Shown here piece by piece: positions 49,520-60,645 of a DNA stretch of 64,000 nucleotides. The position numbers were made by a program, and so were the translations under genes. Origin of the DNA: Mycocentrospora acerina (Eukaryota > Ascomycota > Dothideomycetes > Pleosporales); NCBI GenBank assembly GCA_022701365.1, contig JAKUHH010000056.1, positions 1 through 64,000 of the forward strand, in the 5' to 3' direction. Position 1 is the stretch's first letter. Each line of letters opens with the position of its first letter. The notes under the pieces are model-generated. The model saw nothing but the letters and a program-made list of their open reading frames with translations, was not told where the DNA came from and made no database searches.

Positions 49520-50830
49520 TTCTTCTTACTCTTTTTTCTTTTTTTTCTTTATTTATATTGTATTAATCTATTTAAGTAGCTAGACTAAGTATAATAAGGC
49601 CTTTACAGACAGTAGTCTATAAGGCGCTATTTTTCCTCTTAGGCTTAGCTCTCTTTTCTAGAGCCTTAGAAGCCTAGTAAAATAGTATTAGTGTTCCTAC
49701 TATGTAGCTTGCTAATAATAGAGTATTTTAGAGCCAGTCTATTTGTTATAGTAGGCCTTTAGGTTAAGGCTTATGCAGTAAGCAGCTATCTAGCTGTTGC
49801 TATTTCTTATTTTATGCGTTGCAGAGACCTATTACTAAGCCCCTATTGCATGTTATTATAGCCTATTGCTATGTCCCTATTGCATGTTACTAAGGCCTAT
49901 TGCTAGGCCTTGTTATAGTATATTATAATCTCTTCTAGTCTAGATCTCTTGCAACTAGCAGCTACCTAGCTGTTGTTATTTCTGTTTTTATAAAAACTTA
50001 GGTAATACTAATTGCGTAGCATTAGTATTAAAGATAGTAGTTAATATTAGCATACTTTTCTCTTCCTGTATTTGTTTCTTCTTAAGATTATATTATTTAT
50101 AATATAAGAGCAGGTGTTTATTTATTTATAACATGTAATAGCTACTAAAATTAGCTCTTTTTTTATTTTTACTTATAGCTCTAGAAATTGCTTTAAAAAA
50201 GTTATTACTGAGATTTAGCTAATAGTGCACTACTTTAATATGCTTTAGAAAAAGTAAAGGCTTATCTTTAAGAGTAAACTTAAGGTACCTTTTAGTAATA
50301 CTTTTAAAGCCCATATCTCTCTATTTTTTTTTATCTTAATACTAGCTTATTTACTACTCCGAATTTATTCCTTCTTTTAGTATTTTATTTTAATAGCTTA
50401 TATTAGTAGCAACTTCTTTTATTCTTAAGTACTTTAGGCCTGCCTTAGGTAATATATCTATATAGTTATTTTTTTTTATTATTTAGTGGCTAAAAATCCG
50501 CTTAAAATCTACTCTATTTCTGTAATGTACTAGTGTTCTATACAGCCTAGTAATTAGATAGCTAATTTTTAATCTTTCTTAATGCAGTGCTTTGCAGGCT
50601 ATTTAGGGCTACTTAGCTGTCTACAAATATATAGATTATTTCTGCAAAGGGCTCTTGCAGTACTAAGTTGCTTAAAGCTCTAAAAATAGCAGAAAGCTTA
50701 GCGTCTATTATTTCTAGGTCTTGTCCTTAGTTGAAGCTTTTTGCTTGTAGGTAATTAATGATTAGCAGGTCTTATTAACAAGAGCCTGCTGCAGTCTCTC
50801 CTCCCTGTTTTAACCTGTCTGTGTTAGCAA
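49520..50830 (-). mobile_element. 5'-truncated LINE with RNase H domain
   Basis: On the minus strand, at about 50740 to 50480, the frame reads GQDLEIIDAKLSAIFRAL, then a hydrophobic strand ending FVDS and ALNSLQS. This is the D-E-D pattern of the RNase H domain at the C-terminus of Tad/I-type LINEs. The sequence continues leftward to an A-rich tail (T/C-rich on plus, about 49520-49560). No RT or endonuclease remains on the right, as expected for 5' truncation. RIP stops are frequent. Confidence 0.65.
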
Positions 50831-50849
50831 AATAGGTTAAGCTAGCCTA

Positions 50850-50907
50850 TTAGTAGTAGTAATAGTGGTAGTAGTAGTAGTAGTAGTAGTAGTAGCAGTA
50901 GTAGTAC
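50850..50907. repeat. TAG trinucleotide microsatellite
   Basis: About nineteen mostly uninterrupted TAG units, with a few TGG or CAG variants. Confidence 0.9.
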
Positions 50908-51545
50908 TGTTGCTGTTGCTTTTTCTTGCAGTAGCAGCAGTAGCTAGGATTATCTGATTTTTTTGTTGTTGTTTTTTGTGTTTTTTTAGTAACTAGTTTT
51001 AGTGTGCTTTTGCAGTCTCCTCTTTGTTTTCTCTCGAAATGTAGATAGTAGCAAAAGAGTCTGCAGGCTTACTCTACAGCTTTGCTAGTTAAACTGATAT
51101 CTCCTCTACATTAGAGTGTTTTTCTGTTCTCCTGGTTAGCCTGCTAAGCTGAGTTTGATTTTTTTATTTTTTCTGTGTTTTCTGTGTACCTAATAACATT
51201 AAGATTGCGAATCAAACCATTTTAATTATAAAAGATAAAGAAGAAAAGACGTGAGATACGTATATAGAGATTTCTTTAAGAACGTAAACATTTCAATCCT
51301 TTAGAAATTTAAATAAGGTTTTTAAACTAAGGGAAATTGAACTCAGTCAACTAAACATTGTATTCAGATTAATAATGCTAGTTTATTTAAGCATGATATT
51401 CTTTTAAAGACACAGATATAGCTTTAGTTAGTAGAAAGCGATATTGAAATGCCATTTTAAATAGGTTCTTAGTGTGTTTGCTGTTCTTCCTCTTCTCCTG
51501 TCAGCTCTACAAGTTAGCCTTGCAACACTTACACTTCATGTGAGG
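50908..51545. other. AT-rich spacer
   Basis: Pyrimidine and T-rich sequence without a legible coding frame, leading into the LTR fragment. Confidence 0.45.
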
Positions 51546-51666
51546 AACAATCAAGAGGAACTTGTTGTATTATTAGGAGTATAGGACCCGTAGACTATAT
51601 AGGAGTTGAGCGCTCACGTGCTCGCATATGTGCCTGCACCCGTGCTCTCACACGTGCAGGCTGACA
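51546..51666 (-). repeat. LTR fragment of the Copia-2 family
   Basis: The minus strand from 51666 starts TGTCAGCCTGCACGTG and shares ordered blocks (AACTCCTATATAGTCT, CTCCTAATAATA, AACAAGTTCCTC) with the LTR at 57731. It has kept many CpG and CACGTG sites, so it is little affected by RIP. No internal domain accompanies it: a solo or truncated LTR. It lies 43 bp downstream of the ZZ-finger gene's stop codon. Confidence 0.8.
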
Positions 51667-51708
51667 ACAGCACTGTTTTGGGTAAACCAGGATTTACCGT
51701 TGTGAACA

Positions 51709-53580
51709 TTATAGCATGCTTGTATTATGACGATTAAGAGTATGAGCTGGATCATTACATCCTAAACCACTACTATAGCATGATGAACACAAATCAAAAT
51801 CATCAGCTTCACAGGAACAGCAATCTATAGTTGATGTTAGCAAGAAAACTTAAGTAGCATTCAGGATGTGTATCATACGCCAAAAGAACCCTTGTTCTAT
51901 TCTCTTTTCGCACCTTGAGCAAATGCCCCCATGTGTAGCAAAAGTAAAAGGCGAGGACTTTTCATAGCAGGAACAATTGCTGTGAAATTGTGAGGGCGAT
52001 GCATTGTTACCCGCCATATGAAGTTGCAGTGTGTGACAAGAAGGATTATAGCATCTTGAGCCACTCTTATAACAACAATGGCACAAGTCATAGTTGTCGT
52101 CAGCACAGTTACAGCAATCTAATACAGATATTAGTGTTTTTCTAAAATCTTAGGAAAGATTAGACATCAGACTTACAGTAATATCTTCCTTGTACAATTG
52201 TTTTTGAACATGAGTCGCAATTCTTTATGCCAGCAGATCCTGAAATCCATTTACAGTCTGCAACAAATTTTGGATTTAAAGAGCAGTCTTGTGCACACAT
52301 TCGTGTAATAAGCGCATGTTTCAATCCAACACAATGGGATCCAGCCTTAAAGCAAGATTCGCAAATATCAAAATTACTACAATCATCGCAATCTATAATT
52401 TAAGTAATTAGAAAGATATTACTATTGTAAAACGACTTTAAGGTGAATACTTACGTCTCCAGGTTCCTTGGCAAATCCTATTATTACAATTGTTGCATAT
52501 AAAAATGGCTAAACTTTTGTTGTTTAATGCACCACGTTGAATCTGCTGATCTAGAGACGCCTGTGTACCATACGCAGCTGGAGGACATAACTTAAGCAGG
52601 AAATCGGAGTCAATACAAATAGCAAGAATATGCATTTGATGACCATTAGATCCGCACCGGATTCCAGAGCTGTAACAGTCTAGACACAGATCAAAACTGT
52701 CGTTGTCACAATTACAACAATCTGAAGGTCAATATTAGTACTGTTTCATATTATGTGAGCTGTAAGACTTACGCCAGTATGTGCTGTTATTCATGTTGTT
52801 TTTGCAATGGACACATTTAATTGCAGAAATAGCCATACGCTTGCATGCAGTATTCTGGTGTGCTTCTTGTAAGGCTAGAACATTCTCGAGAATGTACCAA
52901 GCTGATCGCGATCCCATCAGGCTAATTATACGTTCTTCTGCTCCTTTTGCAAGCACCATCCCTTTATAAAATCCTGTGGCCTCTGAAAGACAAGGAGCAG
53001 CAGACCAAATAGTGTGAGAAGCAAGAACAGCTGCAGATGTATCTGAGCCAGGTATGATCCCGTGACCAAGACTTTGGCAAGCTAAGATCATCTCACGGGC
53101 TTGCTCGTGAACGCCAGCAGTAAGGCCGTGAATCGCCTCGCTATGATTGCACACCATTTGATTGATTGCAGAAAGCCCATTAGGAACCTGTAATTCCATA
53201 GGTATAGTGTTAGTTGCACCTATCGCAATTTCTTCAAGACCTAAACCAATTCCTGATCCAACTATACTTGTTAATATTGGAATAAGGGCATCGCGTTTCT
53301 GAAACTCGTGTAGGCTGACGCCTCTTAAGGTAAGCTCTTTTTTAATAATTCTAAGCTTTTTAATTGCAATGTAATATCGCCTACCTCCATAAGCTGATAC
53401 TACAAGAGATGATCCAGAAGTAAAGAAAGCGCCTCCAATGCCACTCCCAACAGAATAAGCAAAGCTTTGAAGTTGTCGAGTTTTAACAATTTCCTGCTTA
53501 CGTAATTCTACTGTTAGAAATTTTGAGATGCGGTTAGCATATTCACTTTCATCAAAGTTGAAAAGGTCGCCAATAGTCAT
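51709..53580 (-). CDS. Four-ZZ-finger protein built from duplicated exons
   Basis: Five exons: 53580-52773, 52721-52455, 52392-52177, 52118-51879 and 51824-51709; introns of 51, 62, 58 and 54 bp; 548 residues. The N-terminal ~255 residues match no domain I know. They include two Gly-rich hydrophobic segments, SVGSGIGGAFFTSGSSLVV (~43-61) and TSIVGSGIGLGLEE (~103-116). Four ZZ-type zinc fingers follow, each C-x2-C...(Q/N)-x(3-5)-[WY], then an intron, then C-x2-C...[FY]-D-[LI]-C-x2-C and a His pair (CCNCDNDSFDLCLDCY, CDDCSNFDICESCF, CCNCADDNYDLCHCCY, CCSCEADDFDLCSSCY). Every intron sits at the same place in the finger and in phase 1. ZZ fingers bind protein or peptide ligands, often histone tails or N-degrons. 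The frame is open throughout. Function is unknown. Confidence 0.85.
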
Positions 53581-54970
53581 AGTAAATTAAGGAGAAGTTA
53601 AGGATGAGTAAAGGTAGAAACAGAACTAAGCAGATGTTTGTGAGGTTAAACCAATATAGATAGCTTGCTACTACTTATATGTTGTAAGACGACTAAAGCA
53701 AATGTTACCATGGTGAAAATCTAACTCATAATACATTTATTAAGCAAAAGGTTAAAAGTGATTAAAATACTCTAATAAGCCACAGTACTAATTAAGGTCA
53801 TCTTATTAGCAAATTTAAAATATTTAATTTTAAAATTTGTTTTTGTAACTAGTATTTATTCTGTCAGCTGAACAATAAGGTTCGAGGACTACAAAGATGT
53901 CTAAGGGATGCTCATCACTTCAGGAAGCAGCCTATGTTTGAAGTGCCTCTTTCTACGTATAATCTAATCTACATTAAACACCTGTTATCATTTAAATTTC
54001 AGTCTTAATTCGCCAAGTTTCCCTCTTCTGGTCAGAGAACAGAGTATTAGCAAGAGCTTTGTTGGTCGCCTTCTTTAAGCTGAACTAATTGTGTTTTGAT
54101 CCTAAGAGCGCTAAAAACGCCATTTTATCATGCATTATTCTTTTGGTATTTATAGCATCTTCAGCATATGTTAGCTCCCTATTGACCGGTGCGGTTTATG
54201 CATACGAGGGCTGAGATGCCAAACTTGATTAGGAAAACTAGAGACTAATTTCTTCCAAGTTTTTCAACTGCTAGCTTAATGCACTCTAGATTAGTCAAAG
54301 TTAATTGTACCTCAGCTTTTAAATCTCATGAAGAACGCCAGCAGCCAATGCACAGTTTGGCATAATCGATCTTCCTCACTTTTTCGCGTGCCGATTCAGT
54401 GCTCTTAGGTCATGCCTATATTTACTTCATGCAAACTTAATATCAAAATAGCTTCGCTAAAAATTGGGTTGTTAGGCCACACTCTTTTAAAATTATATTC
54501 AGGTGGTCTGAAGATAAGTGTTAGTTTCAGGTTAATGGTTACTTAGAGGACTTGCAACGTGAACTTTCTACGTAGTTACAATAAAGAGGACGCTAGCGTA
54601 CAAATAAAATCAATACTAAAATGCACAAGGGTTTTTTAAGTAGAATTTTAAATTTTTTTTGAATTTAAGATATATTATCCATTAAATGATTAAGCTTTGT
54701 TGAATTGAATTGTATTTTTATAGAACTATAGTATAAGTAGCTGCGCGTCTTAGTGTGATAGGCCACCTCCAAGTATAGGCCACTTGCTGCTGGAAAATGT
54801 TGTTAATCATGCAGATAATTAAAGTATCTTAGCGTTGACCAAACACCCTTGCGCATCTAGCTTGGATCTCTTCTCTTATAACTAGTCTGAAACGCTCATC
54901 TCGAGCTAAATCTCTTTCAAACTAAATACGATGTAAGCTTTAGTCCTCTTCTAAACAGTGTACTTTAAGG
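53581..54970. other. Intergenic, no gene seen
   Basis: Promoter side of the ZZ gene, then AT-rich DNA with scattered normal-composition patches (near 54000-54450). No frame with coding features. Confidence 0.5.
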
Positions 54971-55201
54971 CTAGCATACACTAAGGCGTGAAGCCCGATA
55001 CCAGAGAGCTATAATAACAGCTATCATGAGCATTGCATAAACCATTATTCTCCTAGCGAGTCTTTTTAGCACTTGGTAAACCATATCCATTAGTTGATTT
55101 TTTTTCTTTTCAACTTTTCTTTCAACCCAATTTGATGCAAAGTTTTTTGTCTTAAAACCACCATTCTCAGTTTTCTGCAAATAAGATTGATCAGAACTCA
55201 T
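54971..55201 (-). CDS. Possible small tail-anchored membrane protein
   Basis: The ATG at 55201 (in-frame upstream ATG at 55261) gives 76 residues starting MSSDQSYLQK. A Lys-rich middle precedes one hydrophobic helix, IMVYAMLMIAVIIALWY, very near the C-terminus, then a short basic tail. This is the layout of a tail-anchored protein. Open in AT-rich DNA without RIP-type stops, which argues for some constraint, but the length is too short to be sure. No family is recognised. Confidence 0.35.
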   Translation of the reverse strand: MSSDQSYLQKTENGGFKTKNFASNWVERKVEKKKNQLMDMVYQVLKRLARRIMVYAMLMIAVIIALWYRASRLSVC

Positions 55202-56884
55202 TTCCAACGCTGAAAAGAATTTATTTGAGAAAAAGATACAACAATGAGTACTTTTCTGCAAATTGAGCTAAGATAGTAGAGGTAATGGCAGAAGATTAGA
55301 CTGTTCTCAGCAGAGAGATTTTTTCTAAGAAAAGAAGGCGAGAAGTTATAGTAAAAGATTTTTTTAAAGTTCAGAGCTATTAGAATAGTGCAGTCTCAAC
55401 TACCCGCAGAAAAGTTAGAACTTGCGCTTTTTCTAATTCTAAGACAATCTATAAAATTGCTTTTTGAAATTTAACAGTCTTAAGATCAAACTGCTGCTTA
55501 GCCTTGTTTACAAACTTACAAACATGATTTCCCTTTATCTTGTTCTCTTTCCTTGAATAAGATAATAGTATTAAATATTTTATTTGTTACAAAACTAAAA
55601 ACTCTACTTAAGAATAGTCTTGTCATTTCAGGAAGATCTAAAGTTTTGTGTTTTGTTGAAAATCTACTTCAGACATTAGACTAAGTATTAGAATTTTCTA
55701 TTGTTGATTTGGAAGCCCTAGTGACTTCTTTGTTATAAATAGTAATATGCTATGCATTCTTCAAGATAAGGCATTTCTATCTAATATCAAAGCAGCAGCT
55801 CAAGCCAGACGGGAAGGACAATGTATTGTTGGTGATTGTAAGGTAAGCCCTGAGTTTTGACTAATAGATAGTTATCTTTTTTTGTAACCTGACGAATATA
55901 TAGATATTAACAAAAACAAAAAATATCTATATTAAACATTGACTATTTGGTTAACTATGATAATCTAACATAATGATGTTAAAAAGCTTTGATACATTTT
56001 TAAAAAAATCTTTCTTTTTTATTTAAAACAGTTCTAAATCTGATTAAATAAGTAGGGTTTAATCTACTTATTCCTTTAATTTGTGTAAACTCTACATTAG
56101 CGTACTAGGTAAATTGATTAGATAAATAGCAATGACTAAGGAGGTGCCCTCCTGTTACAAAGTCTTCTCCTGATAATAGTCACTAAGTTTAGAATTTGAA
56201 AAGGTCTAGAATGTTACTTAATAGTTAAGACTGACAATTTTCATTGTAACTTACACTCTGAGATGCTGAGATCACCTGCCCCAGCTGAACTCAGATTTCA
56301 TGGTCTCCTTAGACAGGGCTAATTCAAGCTGAGATGCATGTTCGCTTCCTGTTCCACTTTTCTAAAGTTAAGTTCCCATTAAAATAAATAGAGATAAGTT
56401 TGCAAAAATCTACTTAATGTAACTAATTAAGACTATTTAGTAGTATGATTTAAAAAAATTCTTTGTTTAAGAGACTGCAACAGTTTTGTAACCTAACTTC
56501 CTAATGTGCTTACTTGCACAGTATAGTTTAAAAGTTGCTTAAAATTAATTCTATTGTCTAATTTCTGAACAAAGATTTTGTAAGGTTTAAAGATTATCTT
56601 TTTCTTTAAGGAAAACTATTTCATTGTTTTAAAAAGAGGGGAAGTCTCTAGTCTAAGTTTAGACATTGAAAGTCTTGCACAGCATGACGCAGTATACGTA
56701 GCGTGATGTCAAAATTTGGTAGGCTAGGATAACAGCAGTGATAGTGAGGTTTTAATCTGAACTAATCGCCATTAAAGCCACTATAATACAAAAGATCTTT
56801 GTAATTTATTAAGCGCACAATCATGTGAGCATCTAATACTTATCTGGTCTTTTGTTTTTACTGTCAGAACTTAGACAACAATAA
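55202..56884. other. AT-rich region with one possible relic exon
   Basis: Mostly AT-rich. At 55747-55842 an ATG opens 32 clean codons (QARREGQCIVGDCK at the end) that run into a GTAAGC donor. No continuing exon was found, so this may be the first exon of a lost gene. The minus-strand frame of the small membrane ORF extends to 55261. Nothing else was recognised. Confidence 0.4.
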
Positions 56885-57190
56885 GTAGAAGGACCCCACT
56901 GCGGGAACTAGGCTTCGAGCCCCGCCTGGAAGCCCTGAGCCATAGGACACCACCCTGGGAGCATAGTTGACAGGGCGATCCGTGGGACTAAGGCGGGGTA
57001 AGGGCTATCAAAACCGGGTTGAAGTGACTAACGGCAGCTACAAGGCTGCAGGTAAGGCTGCAGGTCTACTGTCCTTGAGATTTGAGTGGGTCGACCGCGG
57101 CTAGCAGTAAAGAAGAAAACGCTACGCTACCGTGTCCGTGCACTCAACGCCCGGATTCAATGAACGCCCATATCAAAACCATCTAATCTA
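56885..57190. other. GC-rich island that escaped RIP
   Basis: About 300 bp of CpG-containing, GC-rich sequence stand in the middle of AT-rich DNA. It contains CCCCACTGCGGGAACTAG, GGACTAAGGCGGGGTAAGG and a 12-bp tandem AAGGCTGCAGGT/AAGGCTGCAGGT. No long open frame is present and no tRNA or rRNA was recognised. It could be the 5' part of a LINE, since it has no LTR signature, or a fragment too short for RIP. Composition boundaries are sharp on both sides. Confidence 0.6.
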
Positions 57191-57295
57191 GAAATAAGGC
57201 AATAAAGATACGCACAACAGGTGATTTTATAAGACTTTGTGGTAGAGAATATATATAATATATGCAAAGATTTTAGTATTGTGAGTGAACTATTA

Positions 57296-57327
57296 GGAGG
57301 AACTTGTTGTATTATTAAGAGCATAGT
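57296..57327 (-). repeat. Short LTR fragment, Copia-2 family
   Basis: AGGAGGAACTTGTTGTATTA and the following bases match the minus-strand form of the LTRs at 51546-51666 and 57731. Only about 30 bp remain. Confidence 0.6.
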
Positions 57328-57446
57328 GCCAGGAACACGCCTCCCTAAGAGATATCTTGAGTTATTTAAGAATACTAGGTCCCTATAGGGGCTGTACCGG
57401 CAGATCCTAGGGCTGTAAGTAAGATGTTATAACATCCTAATTCTTT

Positions 57447-57730
57447 CTATCTACAATAGGCAACCTGATTAAAGTGTTTAGTAGATTAATTAGACAAGAA
57501 ACCCTAATTTTGTGTTACTTAATTAGATAACTTTAACCCTAACCTTCTAATTAAAGTGTAAGAGCTGTTTATTTTTATTGCTAGTCTACTAGATTGTACA
57601 ATAGACTATGCAGTACAAAACGTACTACTAGGATTAGCTCTAACTTGTCTAGATATTATAATGTATAAGATAAAAGGTAGATATAGTAAAGGTTTTAATA
57701 TTTATAGCTAAAGTTAGCATTTACTAATAC
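57447..57730 (+). repeat. Interspersed repeat R, copy A
   Basis: Starts CTATCTACAATAGGC, includes two CCCTAA-containing blocks (GAAACCCTAATTTT; TTTAACCCTAACC) and is about 90% similar to copy C. It ends exactly where the Copia-2 LTR begins (57731), suggesting that the LTR element inserted into it. Confidence 0.85.
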
Positions 57731-58558
57731 TGTCAGCCTACGCCTAAGAGCGCACAGGTGCAAGCACGTGTGCTTGCACGTAAGCACTTAACTCCTATAT
57801 AGTCTCTAAGTCCTACACTCCTAATAATATAACAAGTTCCTCCTAATTATTTACTTACAGTTATAAGCCTAGATTGCTTTAGCAATTAATAAAACTTGTC
57901 TATCTTTTCTATCTTTTTTATAGCTGCTAGCAACACCTAGCTACAGCTATCTATCTATCTATTAATCTATCTATTAATTAATCTATTAAATAATTAGTAC
58001 TAATTAATCTATTGTGCGTAAGACTGCAGCAATAACAGCAACAGCAGCTTAAGCAACAGCAGTCTACTACTACTACTATAACACTACGCAGTAACTTATT
58101 AGCTGCTTAATTAACTGTTATTCTAGATAAACTAGTAGACTAGGAAGCATAGTATTAACTACACTAAGAAAGAGCTATAGTAGACAGTATATAGAAGTAC
58201 TATAATATTACTTAACCTAAAGATAAGCTACTTATCTTTATAGCTCCTTAGAAACCTACTATATAACAAGTTAAACTAGACATAATATCTATTAGTAACC
58301 TAAACACAGAAGAGAAGGCACTCTACATTAAGCTGCTCTATAACTAGAAGCAAGAGCAGGCAGAGTACACTAAACTAAAAAGCAGGGAGGGTAAACTAAT
58401 TATAGAGATTAGCAGCATAATTACTATATGCTATCTCTATCTAATCTCTAATACAGAGGACCTACATAGCAGGCTAATAGCCTTAAAGCAGCAGCTAGCA
58501 CTAACTACTGCTATATAAGCTTAAGAGCTTATTATTAAATATAGAGTACTGCAGGAGA
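57731..58558 (+). mobile_element. Truncated Copia element (Copia-2): 5' LTR and gag
   Basis: The 5' LTR starts TGTCAGCCTACGCC at 57731. From about 58085 the plus strand, read through RIP stops, gives a Copia gag: LDKLVD-E followed later by EEKALYIKLLYN, then LISNTEDLHSRLIALKQQLA and LIIKYRVLQ. It is cut off at 58558, where a Gypsy LTR begins; no pol is present. It has therefore lost most of its length. Confidence 0.75.
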
Positions 58559-58653
58559 TGTAACGTTCACAATGTCACATCCTATTATTACCCCTGAGTC
58601 AACCGACACCTATCCAATAGCCACCCAATTCGTACTTGCCTTAGATGGTAACC
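58559..58653 (+). repeat. Gypsy LTR fragment nested in Copia gag
   Basis: Starts TGTAACGTTCACAATGTCAC and matches the minus-strand 5' end of the 288-bp Gypsy LTR for about 95 bp, through CTTAGATGGTAACC. It is inserted in the Copia-2 gag frame directly after GGAGA. It is truncated where repeat R copy B begins (58654). Confidence 0.85.
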
Positions 58654-58750
58654 CTATCTACAATGGGCGACCTGATTAAAGTGATTAGTAGATTAATCGG
58701 ACAAGAAACCCTAATTTTGTGTTAATTAATTAGATGACTTTAACCCTAAC
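58654..58750 (+). repeat. Interspersed repeat R, copy B (truncated)
   Basis: CTATCTACAATGGGCGACCT to TAACCCTAAC. It is the least mutated copy (keeps CpG) and is truncated after the CCCTAAC block. Confidence 0.85.
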
Positions 58751-59243
58751 CCAGGGTAGTAAATAGGACGTTATAACATCCTAATTCTTTTTATAAGTTT
58801 ATTAGTAATAACTGCTACGCCTATTTACAGGTATTTTACAGAACTATAAGTATATACTATTAAAGTTTAAAAGAATGTCCTAATTTTAAATCTTAATTTA
58901 ATTATCCCTAAATTTAAATATGTTACTTAGCGCATCTAGATATATAATCTGTAGAATTTGTATTACTACAGCATATATAGTTAAAAGCGTTAGAGTTTAG
59001 TATTACAAGTTAGAGTTATAGAAGTGCAGTCTAGTGTTAGAGGGCAACCTGTATTACCTAATAACAAAAAAAAAGTAAATAAGATATAATACTATATTCT
59101 AAGCTAAGGCTAATTTATAAAAATATAAATAAATTAATAAAATATTAGTAATATGCCTAAACTTAATACAGAGTGTTAGTATTTTAAGCATTTAGCTAAG
59201 TATAGAGTGGCAATTTATAAGGAGTATAAGTATACAGTATAGC
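58751..59243. other. AT-rich spacer with a duplicated flank
   Basis: GACGTTATAACATCCTAATT at 58768-58790 repeats the sequence found just before copy A (ATGTTATAACATCCTAATT near 57423). No coding frame. Confidence 0.6.
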
Positions 59244-59534
59244 CTATCTACAATAGGCGACCTGATTAAAGTGTTTAGTAGATTAATCAGACAAGAAACC
59301 CTAATTTTGTGTTAATTAATCAGATAACTTTAACCCTAACCTTCTAATTAAAGTGTAAGAGCTGTTTGTTTTTATTTCTAGTCTACTAGATTGTGCAATA
59401 GACTATGCGCTACAAAACGTACTACTAGGATTAGCTCTAACTTGTCTAAATATTGTAATGCATAAGATAAAAGGTAGACATAGTTAGAGTTTTAATGTTT
59501 ATAGCTAAGGTTAGCATTTGCTAATGCTAATAGA
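59244..59534 (+). repeat. Interspersed repeat R, copy C
   Basis: A full-length relative of copy A (about 290 bp) that continues past the point where copy A is interrupted by the LTR. It contains the same two CCCTAA blocks. Confidence 0.85.
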
Positions 59535-60442
59535 ATATAAACCTTAATACTAAACTAAGTATAGACTAGCTAAAAAGCATAATAAAAAGAAAGAAAAGAA
59601 TAAGAAGTAAGTAAAATATATAAAAAGCAGTATATAAATATGTATAAGGCTAATAAAAGTAATATATAAAAGTAAAACGAAAAATAGATAAAAGAAGTTA
59701 ATAATAGTTGCACTTTAATGCTATTCTTATGTAATTTATATATTTAGGCAAGTACTATTATTTTGCTAGATATACAGTACTATATATTATAGTGCAAGCG
59801 CAGCAAGGCGTAAGAGATAGCATTAGCTATGCGTTAACACTGTAAGCAGTAGCTGCTTAACTAAGGAGATAAAAGAGTAGTGTACTGCTATAGCAAGGAG
59901 CAGTGCAAGGCGCTGTCTACAGCGCTTAGGTGTGCACACTATTACACTAGCAACACTAGTTAAGCGCAGTAGCTAGCGCGCTAGCTAAGAAGCAAGGGAT
60001 TAATTATAGCTATATTAGTGCTAGGCATAGGCATTAATATTACTAGGATTATGTACATGCTTTATATAAGCATGCTGTAAAGCATAATTAACTATATATA
60101 AAAGAGTAAGTAAGGTAGATAAGCTAAAAAGCATGTTAATTTAGTAGTGCTAGTAGAGAGAGGAGAGCTAAAGTAAAAAATAAGGTAGAAAGCTAACTAC
60201 TTAGATGTTTAAGCAATAAGCATATTTATTATTAGCAGCAGGTATTAGCAAAGGCTTATAAGTAGCTACCTAGATAGCAAGTAAGTAGAGTGCAATAATC
60301 TAGACATAGCTAGGTATAATTAGTGTAGAGAAGGTGCTTATAGCTAGCAGGATAAGCAGAGCAAGGCAAGTGCGCAGTAGCAGCAGGTGCAGCAGATCTT
60401 TAACAAGGTCTGCAAGGGTTGCGCAGTGTGCTAGATAATTAG
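59535..60442. other. AT-rich, no gene seen
   Basis: Contains short GC-containing words (CAGCGC, AGCGCGCTAGC near 59960) but no readable frame or known domain. Confidence 0.5.
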
Positions 60443-60645
60443 CAATAGAGATAGCGATAGCAATAGCAATAGCAATAGCAATAGCAATAGCAATGGCGAT
60501 GGCGATAGCAATGGCGATAGCGATAGCAATGGCAATGGCGATGGCGATGGCGATGGCGATGGCGATGGCGATGGCAATGGCGATGGCGATGGCGATGGCG
60601 ATGGCGATGGCGATGGCGATGGCGATAGCAATAGCAATAGCGATA
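60443..60645. repeat. GCGATG/GCAATA hexanucleotide array
   Basis: About 34 units of GCNATN, mainly GCGATG in the centre and GCAATA at both ends. It encodes Ala-Met/Ala-Ile runs in one frame of each strand, which creates false open frames. The AT-richer edges suggest mutation from the outside in. Confidence 0.95.

Noticed and set aside
57447..59534. CCCTAA words as a true telomere
   Set aside because: Only one or two units per block, never a tandem run, and flanked by transposons on both sides.
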